Shown here: piece by piece, positions 25,301 through 35,610 of the stretch
Layout: each line of letters begins with the position of its first letter
Position numbering within the stretch: the stretch's first letter is position 1
NCBI RefSeq assembly: GCF_000224145.3
Contig: NC_020178.2
Coordinates: forward strand, 516,986 to 580,985
Length of the DNA stretch: 64,000 nucleotides
Reading direction: 5' to 3'
DNA from: Ciona intestinalis
Taxonomy: Eukaryota > Chordata > Ascidiacea > Phlebobranchia > Cionidae
The notes under the pieces: model-generated
Database searches by the model: none
Seen by the model: only the letters and a program-made list of their open reading frames with translations
What the model was told of the DNA's origin: nothing
Position numbers and translations under genes: made by a program

Positions 25301-28300
25301 AAGTGTATAACCGTATCCTCACGACTCTATAATATCACGTAAATACAATGTATGCATACAATTCTAATTTAAATGCCATAACACGTAACATATGTGGCAA
25401 CTCGTAAGCCGAAACGTAATTTATAAGTTACATTCGTTATTATACCGGACAATTTTTCTTGAGTTTCTTCGTTGGTAATATAGACTCCCATTATATACCA
25501 CAGCGCCATTACTTTCCATAGGGTGGGGTAATAAATGAATATACTCGTTCTGGTGGTGTCCAAAGTCAGTAATGGAAGGGTACTCGTATAACTGTGACAG
25601 TATTTGTTAAGTTAGTATATGTTGATTGTATATGTACACTGTATTATATGCTCACTGTCCCGTTATAAAACGGGTGTCTTCTTATACACCAGACACACAT
25701 GGTGTATTCGTACACCTTATGCTCACTGTTAAGTTATAACATGGGTGTCTTCTTATACACCAGACACACATGGTGTATTCGTACACCTTATGCTCACAAT
25801 TTCTAAGCTAAAATAAGATCCTAAACAACACAGTTCGTGACGTCACCTGCCTCACTTGGTTTTCCCCTATTATATTGATGACGTAAACTCTTTCGTCATC
25901 ATGCGCTGGGTCCTTCATCCAAGCACCTAACTTCCCAAGGTATGTCTTGGATTTTCTGAATGTGATCGGCTCGGAAATTGAAGTCAATCGTCCGCACGCT
26001 GTTAGTATGAATAATTGTATGAGTGAATGTGAATTAGTTATCCTCGCGTGGAGAAGCAACGACAGTCGTTATACCAGCACGTTATACCACAGAGTGTTTT
26101 GTTTGATAAACGTTATGCCTGCTTATGAGTTACCACGTGTGTAACTTTGTGGGTGATTATTTTTTCTGAACTTTCGTAGTGTGTGAATAACAGTTTAAAC
26201 ATTAAAGACCACCGGGTTCGATCGGTTGTAGTCAAGTGTCTTGCCCAAGGACGCATACGCCCACAATGCAGCAGCACGCCCGCTTTCTGGTCACCACGTA
26301 TGTAACTTTGTGGGTTTCATTGGTAAATACAAATAAGGAAACAAATTTGAAACATTTAGTTTACAATATCGCGTTACTCAAATTAGCCCTATAACAGTTA
26401 CTGAAATCTTTATAAACTACTGCAAAAAGTTTTATAGTTTTGATACATTTTCGTAATCGAAGCTCGACCGATAATAGTTAAAGTCAATAGTACCGTCATT
26501 AATCAGCAATCATTCTATTTGCTTTAGGATTTGATTGTTCTTTGCAACTTTGAAAAATCGCACGGGCGTGAACATATGCAGACTACATAGCAGACACTTT
26601 TGAGCCTTTTCGCATAGTTTTTAACGCGGGTGGCATTGAGCATGATGCGTGTATATCCTGTTTCTTAGTTCTAATCCATCAGTGACAGAGCTGAGTTTAC
26701 AAAGCGGTCGAGGCATGATTGACACGGCGCTAGTATATGTGGTCAACAGCGACTGAAGAGGCAATTTATTTCGGATTTCACACTTGACAGGTTCTTGTAC
26801 CTTCGTTCTGTTTTATTCACGCTTATACTTACATTATAAGCCATCCTCAGGTCTCTAAGTGTGTGTCTTAAAAACTGATGTGTGTGCGCCGTTTTAAGAT
26901 GTTGTTTAACAGGTTTTACGAGAACTAGCCTACTTTTTCGTGTGATTTTCTGATTCTAAATCTAATTTACAATACAATAACACTAAAATATAACTTTTTC
27001 TTGTTGCTGTTTGTCTTAAAAGTAAGATAACTTTTAAAACAAGTTTAACTTTAAATAGTGTTTGCGTGTAAACCATGTTAAAAGCGGTTAAAAAGTTGGG
27101 TTTTGAAAAATGTGCATTAAGTTTCTCACGATGCAAAACTGCTTGTGATAAATGAATGCGCAGCGAATTAGAAGACAAAAAGCTTAAAATCCGAAGGCCT
27201 AGTTTCATGTAATTGAAAAGGTCATAGATAAGGCGCAATTATGTGTTAAACTTATTTGCTTCTACTCTTCTCCAGACTAGGAAATCGGTATCCTAGCATT
27301 TTATAACAATCTGGCTGTCTCAGTATATTATTACCTTGTTGATAATTTATTATTTTGAAAAACTGAAATTGTGCTGCTAAAAATCTGTATTGTAGGCGGG
27401 AATTTGTTGTTTGTAAAGATTTAAATTAGACGGCCATTGTCCGTCATCAATGGCATTTGTTTTGTAATAATGTGTCTTTCAATGGCCCTTGACGCCTGAG
27501 TAAACACACTAAAATACTTCATGTTTTTAAGCTGCAGACCCAAATTAAGATAAAACGCAAGTCAAGGTAGAGCTGTGTAATAAACTAGTCAAATAAATCG
27601 TTCTAAAAGAAATATTTCATGCATGTTCTTATCTCTGACGCTGTACCAGTCTCGAAAGAATTTAGATAGGACAGTTATAAATATAAAACACTTTTGAAGT
27701 TACGAAATGAATCTAAATCTAAAATTGCTGTTTTCAGTCATTTTTCTATTCAAATTGCCCAAAATGTACGCAATAGCTTAAAAGAGGCCTTATATGTCAA
27801 TTGCGAAAGAGCAAATACGGTTGAGATTTTGAAAAAGTTTTTTATCTTATTTTGTATCTAAAGTTTGGTTGGTATATGACCTTTCTGGTCGATCTGTTAC
27901 GCTGTATTATAACCTAGCGCGGCCGATATGTTATAAGAAAGACTGTGAAATATGACACTGCATTAACTCCGTTTTGCTTGCAGTAAAGTGATAAATCAAA
28001 GTTACAGCATTTTCTGCCGACGCCACACGCATTAGGGTGTAACTTAAAAATGACTGATTGTGTAGGCCGTATTATATTTAAGAGACTTGTTAATGCATTT
28101 GGGGAAAACAACAGATTTGTTTTGAACTAAAGCGCTACATGAAATAACTGACTTGTTTAGACTTTACATGAAATGCCAATACCATTCAGGAGATTCGTTA
28201 ATACTGTCTTTTTTTTATCAAGCATAATAAATGACCGCATAGTCTAGACTTGTCTAGACATTGCGGAAAAAATAACTGGTAAATGCATAACTGATTTACA

Positions 28301-31300
28301 CATTATTGTAAATTCTATTAGGTTAGAGTATGATGGCTAAGATTTCAATTATTTTCGTCCCATTTGTTGGTAAACAAATATTTAAAAAAAGTGTTTTAAT
28401 TGATAAAACACGATTGGAAATATGAAATAATATCGGTTTCTAACTTATGCTTACAGATCTTAAGTACGATTCTATACATGTGGTAAAATGCGCATATAGT
28501 AGGGTGGGGGAAGATGGGACACCTTATCATTCTGTTTTCTCGTCACATTTGGTAGTAAACAAAGAAAATTTAAATGGTTGTATAACCGTATCCTCACGAC
28601 TCCCATAGACCGTTGTTAATTGTTCAAAACACGATCAGGATATTTAGATATTCTGTGCTAAAGGTGTCCCATCTTCCCCCACCCTACTATATAATATTGT
28701 GTTGAATACGAATATAATAATATACGTACTTGTAATGTTTTCTGATTGCATCGAATCGTTGAGGTACCCGAGAGAAGTTGTATTGTTGCATTGTGGTGCT
28801 GAAACATAAAAAAATATAGTTTATTATAACATTTTATACATCTTTTCGAATACAGTAACGAAGACTAGATTAATTAAAACAACAAAGAGAAGGCAATTAG
28901 CAAAAAAACGAGACTCGTTAAAAACAGAACGTAATATTTTATCTATCTCTTCGAGTACAGTAACAAAGATCAAATTAAAACAACAAAAAGCAGGGAAATA
29001 GCAGCAAAATGGCATTCGTTAGAAACACGCTATATGTATAAAAATTACTAAATAAAAGCGTCAAATAAATGCGTGGCTGCTAAACCCACGATCAATTTGT
29101 TATGTCATTTTTAAACAAATAAAGAAAAACCTTTCCCCGAATTTCGCGTAGCGGTTTGTGACGTCATAATTCAAAACCACGTGACTGCCGTGACGCAACA
29201 ATAGTCGATGGAAAAATTGCGTGCGAGTACTCTGGCTGAATCAAATTCCGAACTGCTTTTGTGGTTGTGTATTTTCTAAGGAATTTCGAAACGTCTGCTG
29301 TTAAGGGATCGATTTTCGGGTAAATTTGCTTTTAATATGAACAGCGTGTGGCATTTCGGGTTCGCTGTTTTGGCGTAATATTACGCTTAGTTGCTGCAAT
29401 GCTTTTATGGTATAGGGTTGTGTTATAAATAGGATTTTAACATATTATACTGTGGGGTAAAATGGATACAGTATAAGCTCATAATATCCCATATTTGCGT
29501 ATCGTGTTTTAAACAATTAAGAATGATTTTTAAAGCCGTGAGGATACGGTTATATAATTCTGTAAATATGATTTGTTATTACCAAATGTAACGATAAAAG
29601 AGAATGAACAATCTTTACCAAAGCCTAGTTCATCTTATTCTAGTGTTATACTACTGCTACGTGTGCTGCTTCTATTTATTAGTATAAATACACATGTTGT
29701 AAAACTGGTTAAAGCGAATATAATTCAGTTGTTTACAGTTTACACGCAACAGCAAAACAAGTAAAAAATTACACCCAAATGCCGTTCGCACATAAACACG
29801 CGAACCAAGTACAGCCAACCCAACATCATACATTCCCTTAAAGTTGAACCTTGTTTTTCTAGTGGAACTAATTGTTTTAAATCTTATTGCAAAACCAACC
29901 CTTTAATGTGGTGGTTTCAGTAGTATACCGGCAAAGGAATTTTTCCGCGGCCAACTGCCAATAACCAAGCCCCAAAAAGTTGCTTTTAATTTACCGCAGT
30001 GCTACGTACTGTAGCGTATGTGCTGCTTGTGCTATGGTGCCACGTTAAGTGTTTTCGGAATTCGCCCCCCAAAATCGCGAAAACTATCCACAAAATGTAT
30101 AGTACTGTGGGGTAAGATAGATACCGTTATAGCATATAATATACCTATATACCATATTTCCTAATCGTGTTTTTTACAATTAACAACGTTCTTTGTTTAC
30201 TACCAAATGAGAAGATAAAATAGAATGAAAACATTGACCATTTTACCCCAACCTACTATATATTTACAAAATATAATAACAGATATATGTGAGGCTAAGT
30301 AGGGTAAGATGAAACATGTTTTCGTTCTGCTTTATCGTCCCATTATAGGTAGTATAAAGAATATTTACAGAATTATATAACCGTAGGCCCGCGACTCTAA
30401 AAAGCGTTGTTAATTGTTAAAAACGCGATCAGGAATTATGGTAATTAAGTGCTAACAGAATCCTGTCTTAAACCCGGCAGCACTGTAATATATAATACCG
30501 GTTTTGAAAGTCCATTTCTCGTATGATCTATACATCAAAGGCGATTCAGTTGACGTAAAACTGACCCTTTTGTAAGTCGCATCCTGTTCGGTAATCCCAA
30601 ATCACACAATGACAATAAACGCTTATGTTATCTCCACCACATGCATTGTAACCGCACGTATCTGGACTGCAAGCTGTTTAAACCGGCCGAAACCGGATCC
30701 CTTTGATATGCATGTGCCATACCCTTAATAATAATGTTATAATTTGCAATTGGATTTTAAATTCGTGCAAAATTGGTATTTTAGCACCCGTAATTTTTTG
30801 TACTAATGAAATTTGTTATCTTATTTTATGCAGCAAATTAAAAATCGTGTGTATTTTTACTTATGTAGGAGCATATAAAAACAACTGTTTTATATTTTAC
30901 ATAAAGAAAAAATGTTAATAAAAATTGGCTTTTAGTCTAATGTTGCAATATTTTGGTAACATTTTTTGCTTGTTGTTTTCTGCTCTTAAAACGACTGCCG
31001 TCTACATACCTTTTATTTTTAATGTCGTGGTCTACTACATATTTCAACTGTTTTGTAAGTGGGTAACAGTTATACTTGCTTCATTTTTCCACGTCTACGG
31101 TTGGTTACATTGTAAAAAAATTGTGGTTTACTGATGCAGTTAATTAGTAAGTGGGTAACATTTTTTTGCTTCGTTTTTTCTACGCCTGTAAAGACTGGCG
31201 TTTGGGTAAATTTCAAATGAAGTCGTAGTTCACTGATGCAGTTAATTGGTAAGTGGCCGGTTACCGTTTTTTCAGTTTTGTTTCACGCTCGTCAGAATTC

Positions 31301-34300
31301 AACATTTTCGATTCGCTTTTTAAATTTTCCCGTAGTGGCATATATGTGCTGGAAAAGCAGGGCTACAACAACACATGAAACGTTTTCTACTTTGCTTGTT
31401 TTTCGGCCTAATCCGTTCTCCAGACGGATAAAGCAGTAAAAACAATGCTTCTTTAACGCTTCAGTTACCCGCCAACGCCCGGGAACTCTTTTCGAGCACC
31501 GCGGAAAAGTTTTAAGTTGTTTTGTTTCGATGTGGCTTGTTTACACTGTCCCAAAACCAATCTTGGTCAGCATAGTTTGCAGGGTAAAGTTGTTGGTTAA
31601 AACTGCTTCAGCACGTATATATGTTTGCCGTTCCATTACCCGTGATATCTTAGGTTAGCGAATCGCCTAAACGGACATAACTATGTCCGTATAATTGCTA
31701 GCAGCACTTTATCATCGTGTGGAAGTCACTTTGTGTTTAAGCCGCAGCTGGACTTCTGGTTTGTGCACGTCGTTTCCAATCTGAACGTCTAAATCAATCA
31801 AGTGTAATGAGGCTGCGGGTTTATCTATATGGCCAGCGCCCCTTTAATTGATATTGATTCTAAATTTGCTTTGTATGTAGAAAGTAAAACTGTCCAAAGC
31901 ATTTATCGTCCATTTACAACGTTTGACATTCAATTTATTAAACGAGCGTCAAATTTTGTCAATTTAAACCCATTGCCGTTAGTTTAGTTTAGCGCAAAAC
32001 ACTTAACGGAAATTGCCTTAACCTATTGCTCCGTTATGGGTTGTTTAAAATCGAAATTGTCAGTAAAAGAGAAAGTCTGAAAAATTATGTGCTAAAGTTG
32101 TCTTTATGTGCTAAAGTTGTCCCATCTTACGTGTACGCGGTATGTGAGTTCTTACAGTAAGTGTAGTTATTGCTGACTGCTGCAATTTGTGAAAAGTAGC
32201 ACTCTAACCAAAACCCAGTAATTTGTGGCCTATGTAATGCCAAGTTCCAAATTATGTGGCTTTGATTGAAAAATAAATCACTTTACATAACAAGGCACTG
32301 AACGTGATATAAATTTATAAATAAAAAAAAATTGTATTTGTGATTTCTGTATAATAGAGATTATAGATCTAGTACGTCGGGGTAAGATGGTTCGTGTTTT
32401 ATTCTGTTTTTTTACGTCCCATTTGGTAGTAAACAAACAATATTTACAGAATTATATAAGCGTATAAACGTATCCTTACATTTCTCAAAGAGCGTTGTTA
32501 ATTGTTAAAAATACGATTAGGAAATATGGGATATTATGTGCTAACGGTACCCATCTTACCCCACAGTACTATAATATCCGCTGTATTATTTTGATATTGT
32601 GTTTTGTGTACAATAATAGAGAATATACATTTGTGTGTTTTGCATACTCTGCAGCGCGTTAAAAAATGCTAAATATTTTAGTTGCTAGCTGGAGCGAAAC
32701 CACTATATGCTATTTCTATGTAATAACAAAGTCAAGTAGTGCTTACCTTGCGATGACGTATTTCGCGCCTGTGACGTCACAAGGGCTTGAAGTTCTTCTA
32801 TTCTGGCGGTTGCGTTTGCCAGTCTTTCCTATACAACAAGAGTGAAAAGTTATTTTTAAATTTTAGCGGCGTATAAAAGCGGTATAACTACGCACGTTAC
32901 CACTTCAACTATTTAGGGCGTTTTTCAATCATAACTGTTATACACCGCACACACGTAGAGAAACTGTGATGTGCTTTGAACTTGAAATAAACCCGGTAAA
33001 AATATCTGTATATATTACGTTTTATCATAAAACGTATAATATGTTACGCTGTATTACAAATCGTATAATATATATTGGCCACTATGATAATGATAACAGT
33101 TTTATTACTTTTGGTTTAGTTAATAAAAATAATTTTTGTTATATTGTTTACAAAACTTATAATATATTACACTCTATAAAAAAACGAATATATAGTAGGG
33201 TGGGGAAGACGGAACACCTTTCGAAAATAATATACAAATATCCTGATCGTGTTTTAAAAAATTAACAACGGTATATGGGAGTCGTGAAGATGCGATTTTA
33301 TAATTCTTTGAGTGTGTTTGTTTACTACCAAATGCGACGAGAAAATAGAATGGAAAAATGCTCCATATTTTCACACCCTACTATATATAAAACTAATTGC
33401 ATAAAACCGGTAAAGTTTAAGCCAACACTTTGTCCAGTTTAAAAACATTACTTGACAGAGCCCTACAAATGGCTTATACTGTTTTTCCGGTTACAAAGCA
33501 CGATAAAATGCCTAAACCAAATAATGAATCATTTTAATAGGGATGTGCGATTTAAACGTTTTACTCACAGACTAAAATATAATACGATTCGGAAACCAAG
33601 ACTTAGAAATTGAAGTAAAATCATAAAAAAACACACTCGCGTGAAAGGTATTCGAATTATGATATATAATTTGTTTTTCCAACATTACTTAATCGTAAAA
33701 AACAATTTGTGGATCAGAAATTGTTCAATTTTAAAGCAATTTAGAAGTGTGGGCCAGACCTTTGTAACGTTTTGTATTATGTGTACTAGTATAGACCATA
33801 TATATTTATGTTCTAAAGGCAATTTTGTATTATATTTATCCCAAACTGTAACTATGATATATAAGCGCATATATATATGTATCTAAATGTTGCGAGTATT
33901 AAATAGGTGTGTATGTGCTGTATATGCTTATTTATGAATAAAGCATATATGTTTAAACCTAAAGAGGTTAGCTTATTTGCTCTCTTGTTAACACAGACGT
34001 TTTAGATACATACTTTTTCTATTGTAAGAAAATTGACACGACACGCCTATTATAAATTACACATGCCCTATTTATTAGAAATGGAAAATTTCTTTTGAAC
34101 GTTATAGTAGGTTGGGGTATAAAATAGTCTATATGTTTTCGTATTACAAATGTGATAAAATGTATGAATGTAACTTATTTATCCTCATATGGCGGTGCAA
34201 CGATAGTCGTTATATCATCGGTGTTCTGTTTCATACCCCTCGTGCCCGCTTACAAGTTACCACGTATGTAACTTATTTATCTTCGCGTGGCGGGAAACAG

Positions 34301-35251
34301 CAGTCGTTATAACACGGGTGTTCTGTTCCATACACCTCGTGTCCGCTTACAACTTACCACGTATATGCAGCTTTGAGGGTGACTGATTTCTGTACGACAA
34401 TTACGACAACGCATAAAACCTTGAACAAACCTACGTAAATTTTTCACGCTAAATAATCTTTAAAAAATTTTCAACATTTTTTTAGAAAAATCTTTGAAAA
34501 AAATCTTCATCTTGACTCACCTGATCTTTGATCCTCTCCACTCGCATTGATCTCGCTCTCAACATATATCGCATCTTCTCTTTATTCGCTTGCATCACTC
34601 TTCTGCCACAAATTCTCTTCGTCCCATCAATCCTCTGGGTCCTCCTCTCGTGCAATTCTGCCCTTACTCTCGTCAGCTCCTGCTGCATCCGGAGAACCTC
34701 CGCTTCTTGCTCATCATTTAGTCTCTTTAACTCGCTCGCAGAAGTTCGGCTCTGAACTAAAAGCGACGTTAAGTTCGAGTTCTCACGCTCTAAATCAACT
34801 CTACGTTTCTCAGCGTCATCGATTTGAATTTCCAAATTTACAAGCTCAGTCTGCATTATTTCGGATAGAGAAACCAAAGCGTTTCCAGCGCCAGATTTTT
34901 GCGGACCTGTAGTGACGTATTCTGTCCTTGATTCTTCTGTAGGGCGATTTATATTTAAACGTTCTTGTATTTCGCGTATGAAGCGCTCAGCTTGGTGAAG
35001 CCTGTTTTCCTGTGCGTTTAGTTGACTTTGCACTGTTCGAAACGCGCTTTGTAGTTCTATGATTTTAGTTTTCATTCCGTTTGATTCGCACTGTGCCGAA
35101 TCGACCGAAAAAACGTACTGGCATGCAGTTGGCTCGTTTGATGAAAATTGGCGAAATGTCTCGCCGTGTTCTGATGTAAATGCACCGACTACTTCAGGTG
35201 TCATGGCTGCGCCTTCTCTGGCTGCGCCTCTTGCGCCAGGTCGCTCATTAC
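19158..35251 (-). CDS. Myocilin-like olfactomedin-domain protein (9 exons; 5' leader exon not found)
   Basis: Coding exons run 35251-34521, 32828-32747, 28798-28730, 25998-25847, 25591-25446, 24105-23965, 22357-22267, 21451-21303 and 19308-19158. All introns are GT-AG and every phase joins. From the ATG at 35204 the product is 554 residues. Residues 27-33 (ACQYVFS) resemble the CQYTFS segment near the myocilin N terminus. Residues about 45-255 are a charged heptad-rich coiled coil. Residues 279-554 are a full olfactomedin domain. Cys280 and Cys466 match the family disulfide (spacing 186, against 188 in myocilin). The calcium-site segments [9 protein letters not shown], VANAF and MIDYN are all present (Asp412, Asn461, Ala462, Ile510, Asp511 by alignment from memory). 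Family members are secreted and act in extracellular matrix or on cell surfaces; the secretion signal expected here must lie in an unseen upstream exon. Noelin or gliomedin are the alternative subfamilies, but the coiled coil and the [18 protein letters not shown] stretch favour myocilin. Confidence 0.92.
19361..19510 (-). mobile_element. MITE, family T1, truncated
   Basis: TATAGAGTGGGGTGGGGGAA plus the reverse core to the TTTACTACCAA motif; lies just upstream (on the minus strand) of myocilin-like exon I. Confidence 0.78.
19570..19700. promoter_or_regulatory. CRE/E2F-like motif cluster in a GC-rich island
   Basis: Within about 130 bp there are two CRE palindromes (TGACGTCA at 19607 and 19651) and E2F-type words TTTTCGCGCC, TTTTGGCGCGA and TTTCGCGCG. 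The segment is much richer in GC than its surroundings and lies in the last intron of the myocilin-like gene. Activity is inferred from motif content only. Confidence 0.45.
19985..20182 (-). mobile_element. MITE, family T1 (full length)
   Basis: TATAGTAGGGTGGGGGAAGA to TCTTCCCCTATCCTACTGTG, preceded by a short (TA)n. Confidence 0.88.
20653..20846 (+). mobile_element. MITE, family T1 (full length)
   Basis: TATATAGTAGAATAGGGGAA to CATCTTCCCCCATCTTACTG. Confidence 0.85.
21303..21451 (-). CDS. Myocilin-like exon H: second conserved cysteine
   Basis: The exon is 149 nt, with acceptor atatctttacAG and donor TACAA|GTAATT. It encodes KREVANAFIICQVLYTVSSY and later LKIPFKNLYK, matching the V-A-N-A-F-I-I-C-x-x-L-Y-T-V-S-S-Y and I-P-F-K-N-x-Y-K motifs of the olfactomedin domain. 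It contains the Cys partner of the domain's only disulfide and the Asn-Ala calcium ligands. Confidence 0.94.
21530..21775 (+). repeat. Minisatellite, about 78-bp unit, three copies
   Basis: Unit: GTTATAACATGGGTGTCTTC – TTATACACCAGACACACATG – GTGTATTCATACACCTCATG – CTCACAGTCGA. It contains the inverted pair CACCAGACACACATGGTG. Further copies at 25635-25800, 59575-59660 and partly 46845-46925. Confidence 0.88.
21787..21984 (+). mobile_element. MITE, T1-like left end, T2 core
   Basis: TATATTAGGGTGGGGTAAGA to ATCTTATCCCACAGAACTAT. Confidence 0.82.
22267..22357 (-). CDS. Myocilin-like exon G
   Basis: The exon is 91 nt, with acceptor tatctttttttgcAG and donor ACAA|GTAAGT. After the split Ser codon it encodes GNIMVGKLNP and ends RTNIQ, aligning with the I-V-L-S-K-L-N-P ... 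T-N-I segment of myocilin. It leaves in phase 0. A SINE begins about 60 bp upstream of the acceptor. Confidence 0.9.
22418..22675 (-). mobile_element. SINE in myocilin-like intron F-G
   Basis: CATGAATGAATGTAACTTGC through AGCCTCGAACCCGCA; ends about 60 bp upstream of the acceptor of exon G. Confidence 0.85.
23268..23945. mobile_element. Cluster of MITE fragments
   Basis: A truncated T1 at about 23268-23355 (GTAGGGTGGGGTAAGA), a decayed T2 at about 23612-23735 and a reverse T2 at about 23745-23945. The last overlaps the donor side of myocilin-like exon F. Confidence 0.7.
23965..24105 (-). CDS. Myocilin-like exon F: calcium-site core
   Basis: The exon is 141 nt, with acceptor cctttattttAG and donor TTCAG|GTATAG. 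It encodes [20 protein letters not shown] and then ETGLWVIF, nearly collinear with myocilin [21 protein letters not shown]. It contains the Asp that coordinates calcium in the family. The donor overlaps the end of a MITE (ctatac / GTATAG). Confidence 0.95.
24130..24368 (+). mobile_element. SINE in myocilin-like intron E-F
   Basis: CCAACCCAGTGGTCGCTTAT through TTACATTCGTTCATTC, with a short duplicated segment (AGTTACATA.ATGGTAACTTG twice). Confidence 0.82.
25222..25335 (+). mobile_element. MITE, family T2, truncated
   Basis: ATAGCAGGTTGGGGTAAG through CACGACTCTA; the right part is missing. It lies in the intron between exons E and F of the myocilin-like gene. Confidence 0.75.
25446..25591 (-). 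CDS. Myocilin-like exon E
   Basis: The exon is 146 nt, with acceptor actgtcacAG and donor GTCCG|GTATAA (phase 2). It encodes LYEYPSITDF followed by HLLPHPMESNGAVVYNGSLY. The L-P-x-P-x-x-S-x-G-A-V-V-Y-x-G-S-L-Y pattern is highly conserved in olfactomedin domains. The terminal CG joins with A of the next exon to restore an Arg codon (KIVRYD). Confidence 0.92.
25635..25800 (+). repeat. Same 78-bp minisatellite, two copies
   Basis: Two near-identical units (ATGGGTGTCTTCTTATACAC … TACACCTTATGCTCAC) between the acceptor of exon E and the donor of exon D of the myocilin-like gene. Confidence 0.88.
25847..25998 (-). CDS. Myocilin-like exon D: start of olfactomedin domain
   Basis: The exon is 152 nt. 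It opens with Thr-Cys-Gly-Arg-Leu and continues SISEPITF then GKLGAWMKDPAH, which is the canonical start of the olfactomedin domain (C-G-x-L ... G-x-W-M-x-D-P). It ends VRQ|, as in myocilin before FEYD. The donor is CAG|GTGACG. The acceptor catactaacAG lies within about 15 bp of a SINE tail. Confidence 0.92.
26010..26282 (-). mobile_element. SINE abutting the acceptor of myocilin-like exon D
   Basis: GAGTGAATGTGAATTAGTTA through CCCACAATGCAGCAGCACGC. Its tail lies within about 15-30 bp of the splice acceptor at 25999-26000. Confidence 0.82.
28494..28693 (+). mobile_element. MITE, family T1 (full length, best preserved)
   Basis: ATATAGTAGGGTGGGGGAAG to CTTCCCCCACCCTACTATAT, near-perfect inverted ends and the full core. 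Confidence 0.92.
28730..28798 (-). CDS. Myocilin-like exon C: linker
   Basis: The exon is 69 nt, with acceptor tttttttatgtttcAG and donor ACAA|GTACGT. It enters and leaves in phase 1, fitting both neighbours. It encodes a polar linker containing CNNTTS (potential N-glycosylation) and one cysteine, between the coiled coil and the olfactomedin domain. A full-length MITE sits only about 37 bp downstream of the donor. Confidence 0.8.
29446..29650 (-). mobile_element. MITE, family T2
   Basis: TATACTGTGGGGTAAAATGG to a decayed right end TCATCTTATTCTAGTGTTAT. Confidence 0.78.
30098..30260 (-). mobile_element. MITE, family T2
   Basis: TATAGTACTGTGGGGTAAGA to TTTACCCCAACCTACTATAT; missing part of the core. 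Confidence 0.85.
30293..30489 (+). mobile_element. MITE, family T2
   Basis: Follows the previous element by 30 bp in opposite orientation; core CGTCCCATTATAGGTAGT, end CAGCACTGTA. Confidence 0.78.
31130..31260 (+). repeat. Degenerate tandem repeat, about 100 bp
   Basis: Recurring ACTGATGCAGTTAATT(A/G)GTAAGTGG and TAAGTGGGTAAC motifs from about 31055 to 31265 mark two to three diverged units. No coding potential recognised. Confidence 0.55.
32370..32573 (+). mobile_element. MITE, family T2
   Basis: GTACGTCGGGGTAAGATGG to ATCTTACCCCACAGTACTAT, full core. Confidence 0.85.
32747..32828 (-). CDS. Myocilin-like exon B: end of coiled coil
   Basis: The exon is 82 nt, between acceptor gttgtatAG and donor CAAG|GTAAGC. 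It begins in phase 0, exactly matching the end of the previous exon. It encodes ERLANATARIEELQALVTSQ and seven further residues, continuing the coiled coil. It contains a TGACGTCA palindrome read as Val-Thr-Ser. Confidence 0.85.
33189..33387 (-). mobile_element. MITE, family T1
   Basis: TATATAGTAGGGTGGGGAAG to TTTTCACACCCTACTATATA. Confidence 0.87.
34150..34385 (-). mobile_element. SINE tail, tandemly doubled
   Basis: Two successive tail segments (ATGTAACTTATTTATCCTC … CACCTCGTGCCCGCTTAC at 34168-34265, repeated at 34267-34365). Lies just downstream of the donor of myocilin-like exon A. Confidence 0.8.
34521..35251 (-). CDS. Myocilin-like exon A: N-terminal segment and coiled coil
   Basis: The acceptor reads ttttactttttAG and the donor CAG|GTGAGT, both near consensus. 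The frame is open from the acceptor, entering in phase 1 and leaving in phase 0, so one base comes from an upstream exon. The first in-frame ATG is at 35204. Upstream of it the reading frame continues through 16 codons (GNERPGARGAAREGAA) to the acceptor, which suggests a further 5' exon. The segment contains Cys-Gln-Tyr followed by a long Glu/Arg/Gln-rich helix with no prolines in its second half, typical of a coiled coil. There is no signal peptide in this exon. Confidence 0.9.
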
Positions 35252-35391
35252 CTAAAAAGTAAAAACAAATTAAGTAAACAAAAACAGATATTGAATTATA
35301 GGTAAAAAAAGTTGAAAAATTTAACTTTATGGAATTTTAGTTTTCGACCAAAAATCTTAACTATGTTAATATGTTTCAATGTCGGGGTTTT

Positions 35392-35610
35392 GGCACGGTG
35401 GTTAGTGGGCCTTTATAAAGAGGGGGTTAAGGGTTCAAGGCTTGTCGCTACTGCCATTGTGGGCAATGTATCCCAAAGGCAAGACATTAAACAGCAATTA
35501 CTTCAACTCGTAAGCGGGAACGAGGTGTATGAAACAGAACCGTGTTATAAAGACTACCATTACCCAACCAGCACGCAAGGATAAACAACATACATTAATG
35601 TATTCAAAAA
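35392..35610 (+). mobile_element. SINE just upstream of myocilin-like exon A
   Basis: Head GGCACGGTGGTTAGTGGGCC and GGTTCAAGGC, body internally deleted, tail GAACGAGGTGTATGAAACAG. Confidence 0.82.

Noticed and set aside
34528..34912. Plus-strand open frames opposite myocilin-like exon A
   Set aside because: Antisense shadows of the coiled-coil coding exon; no splice or homology support.
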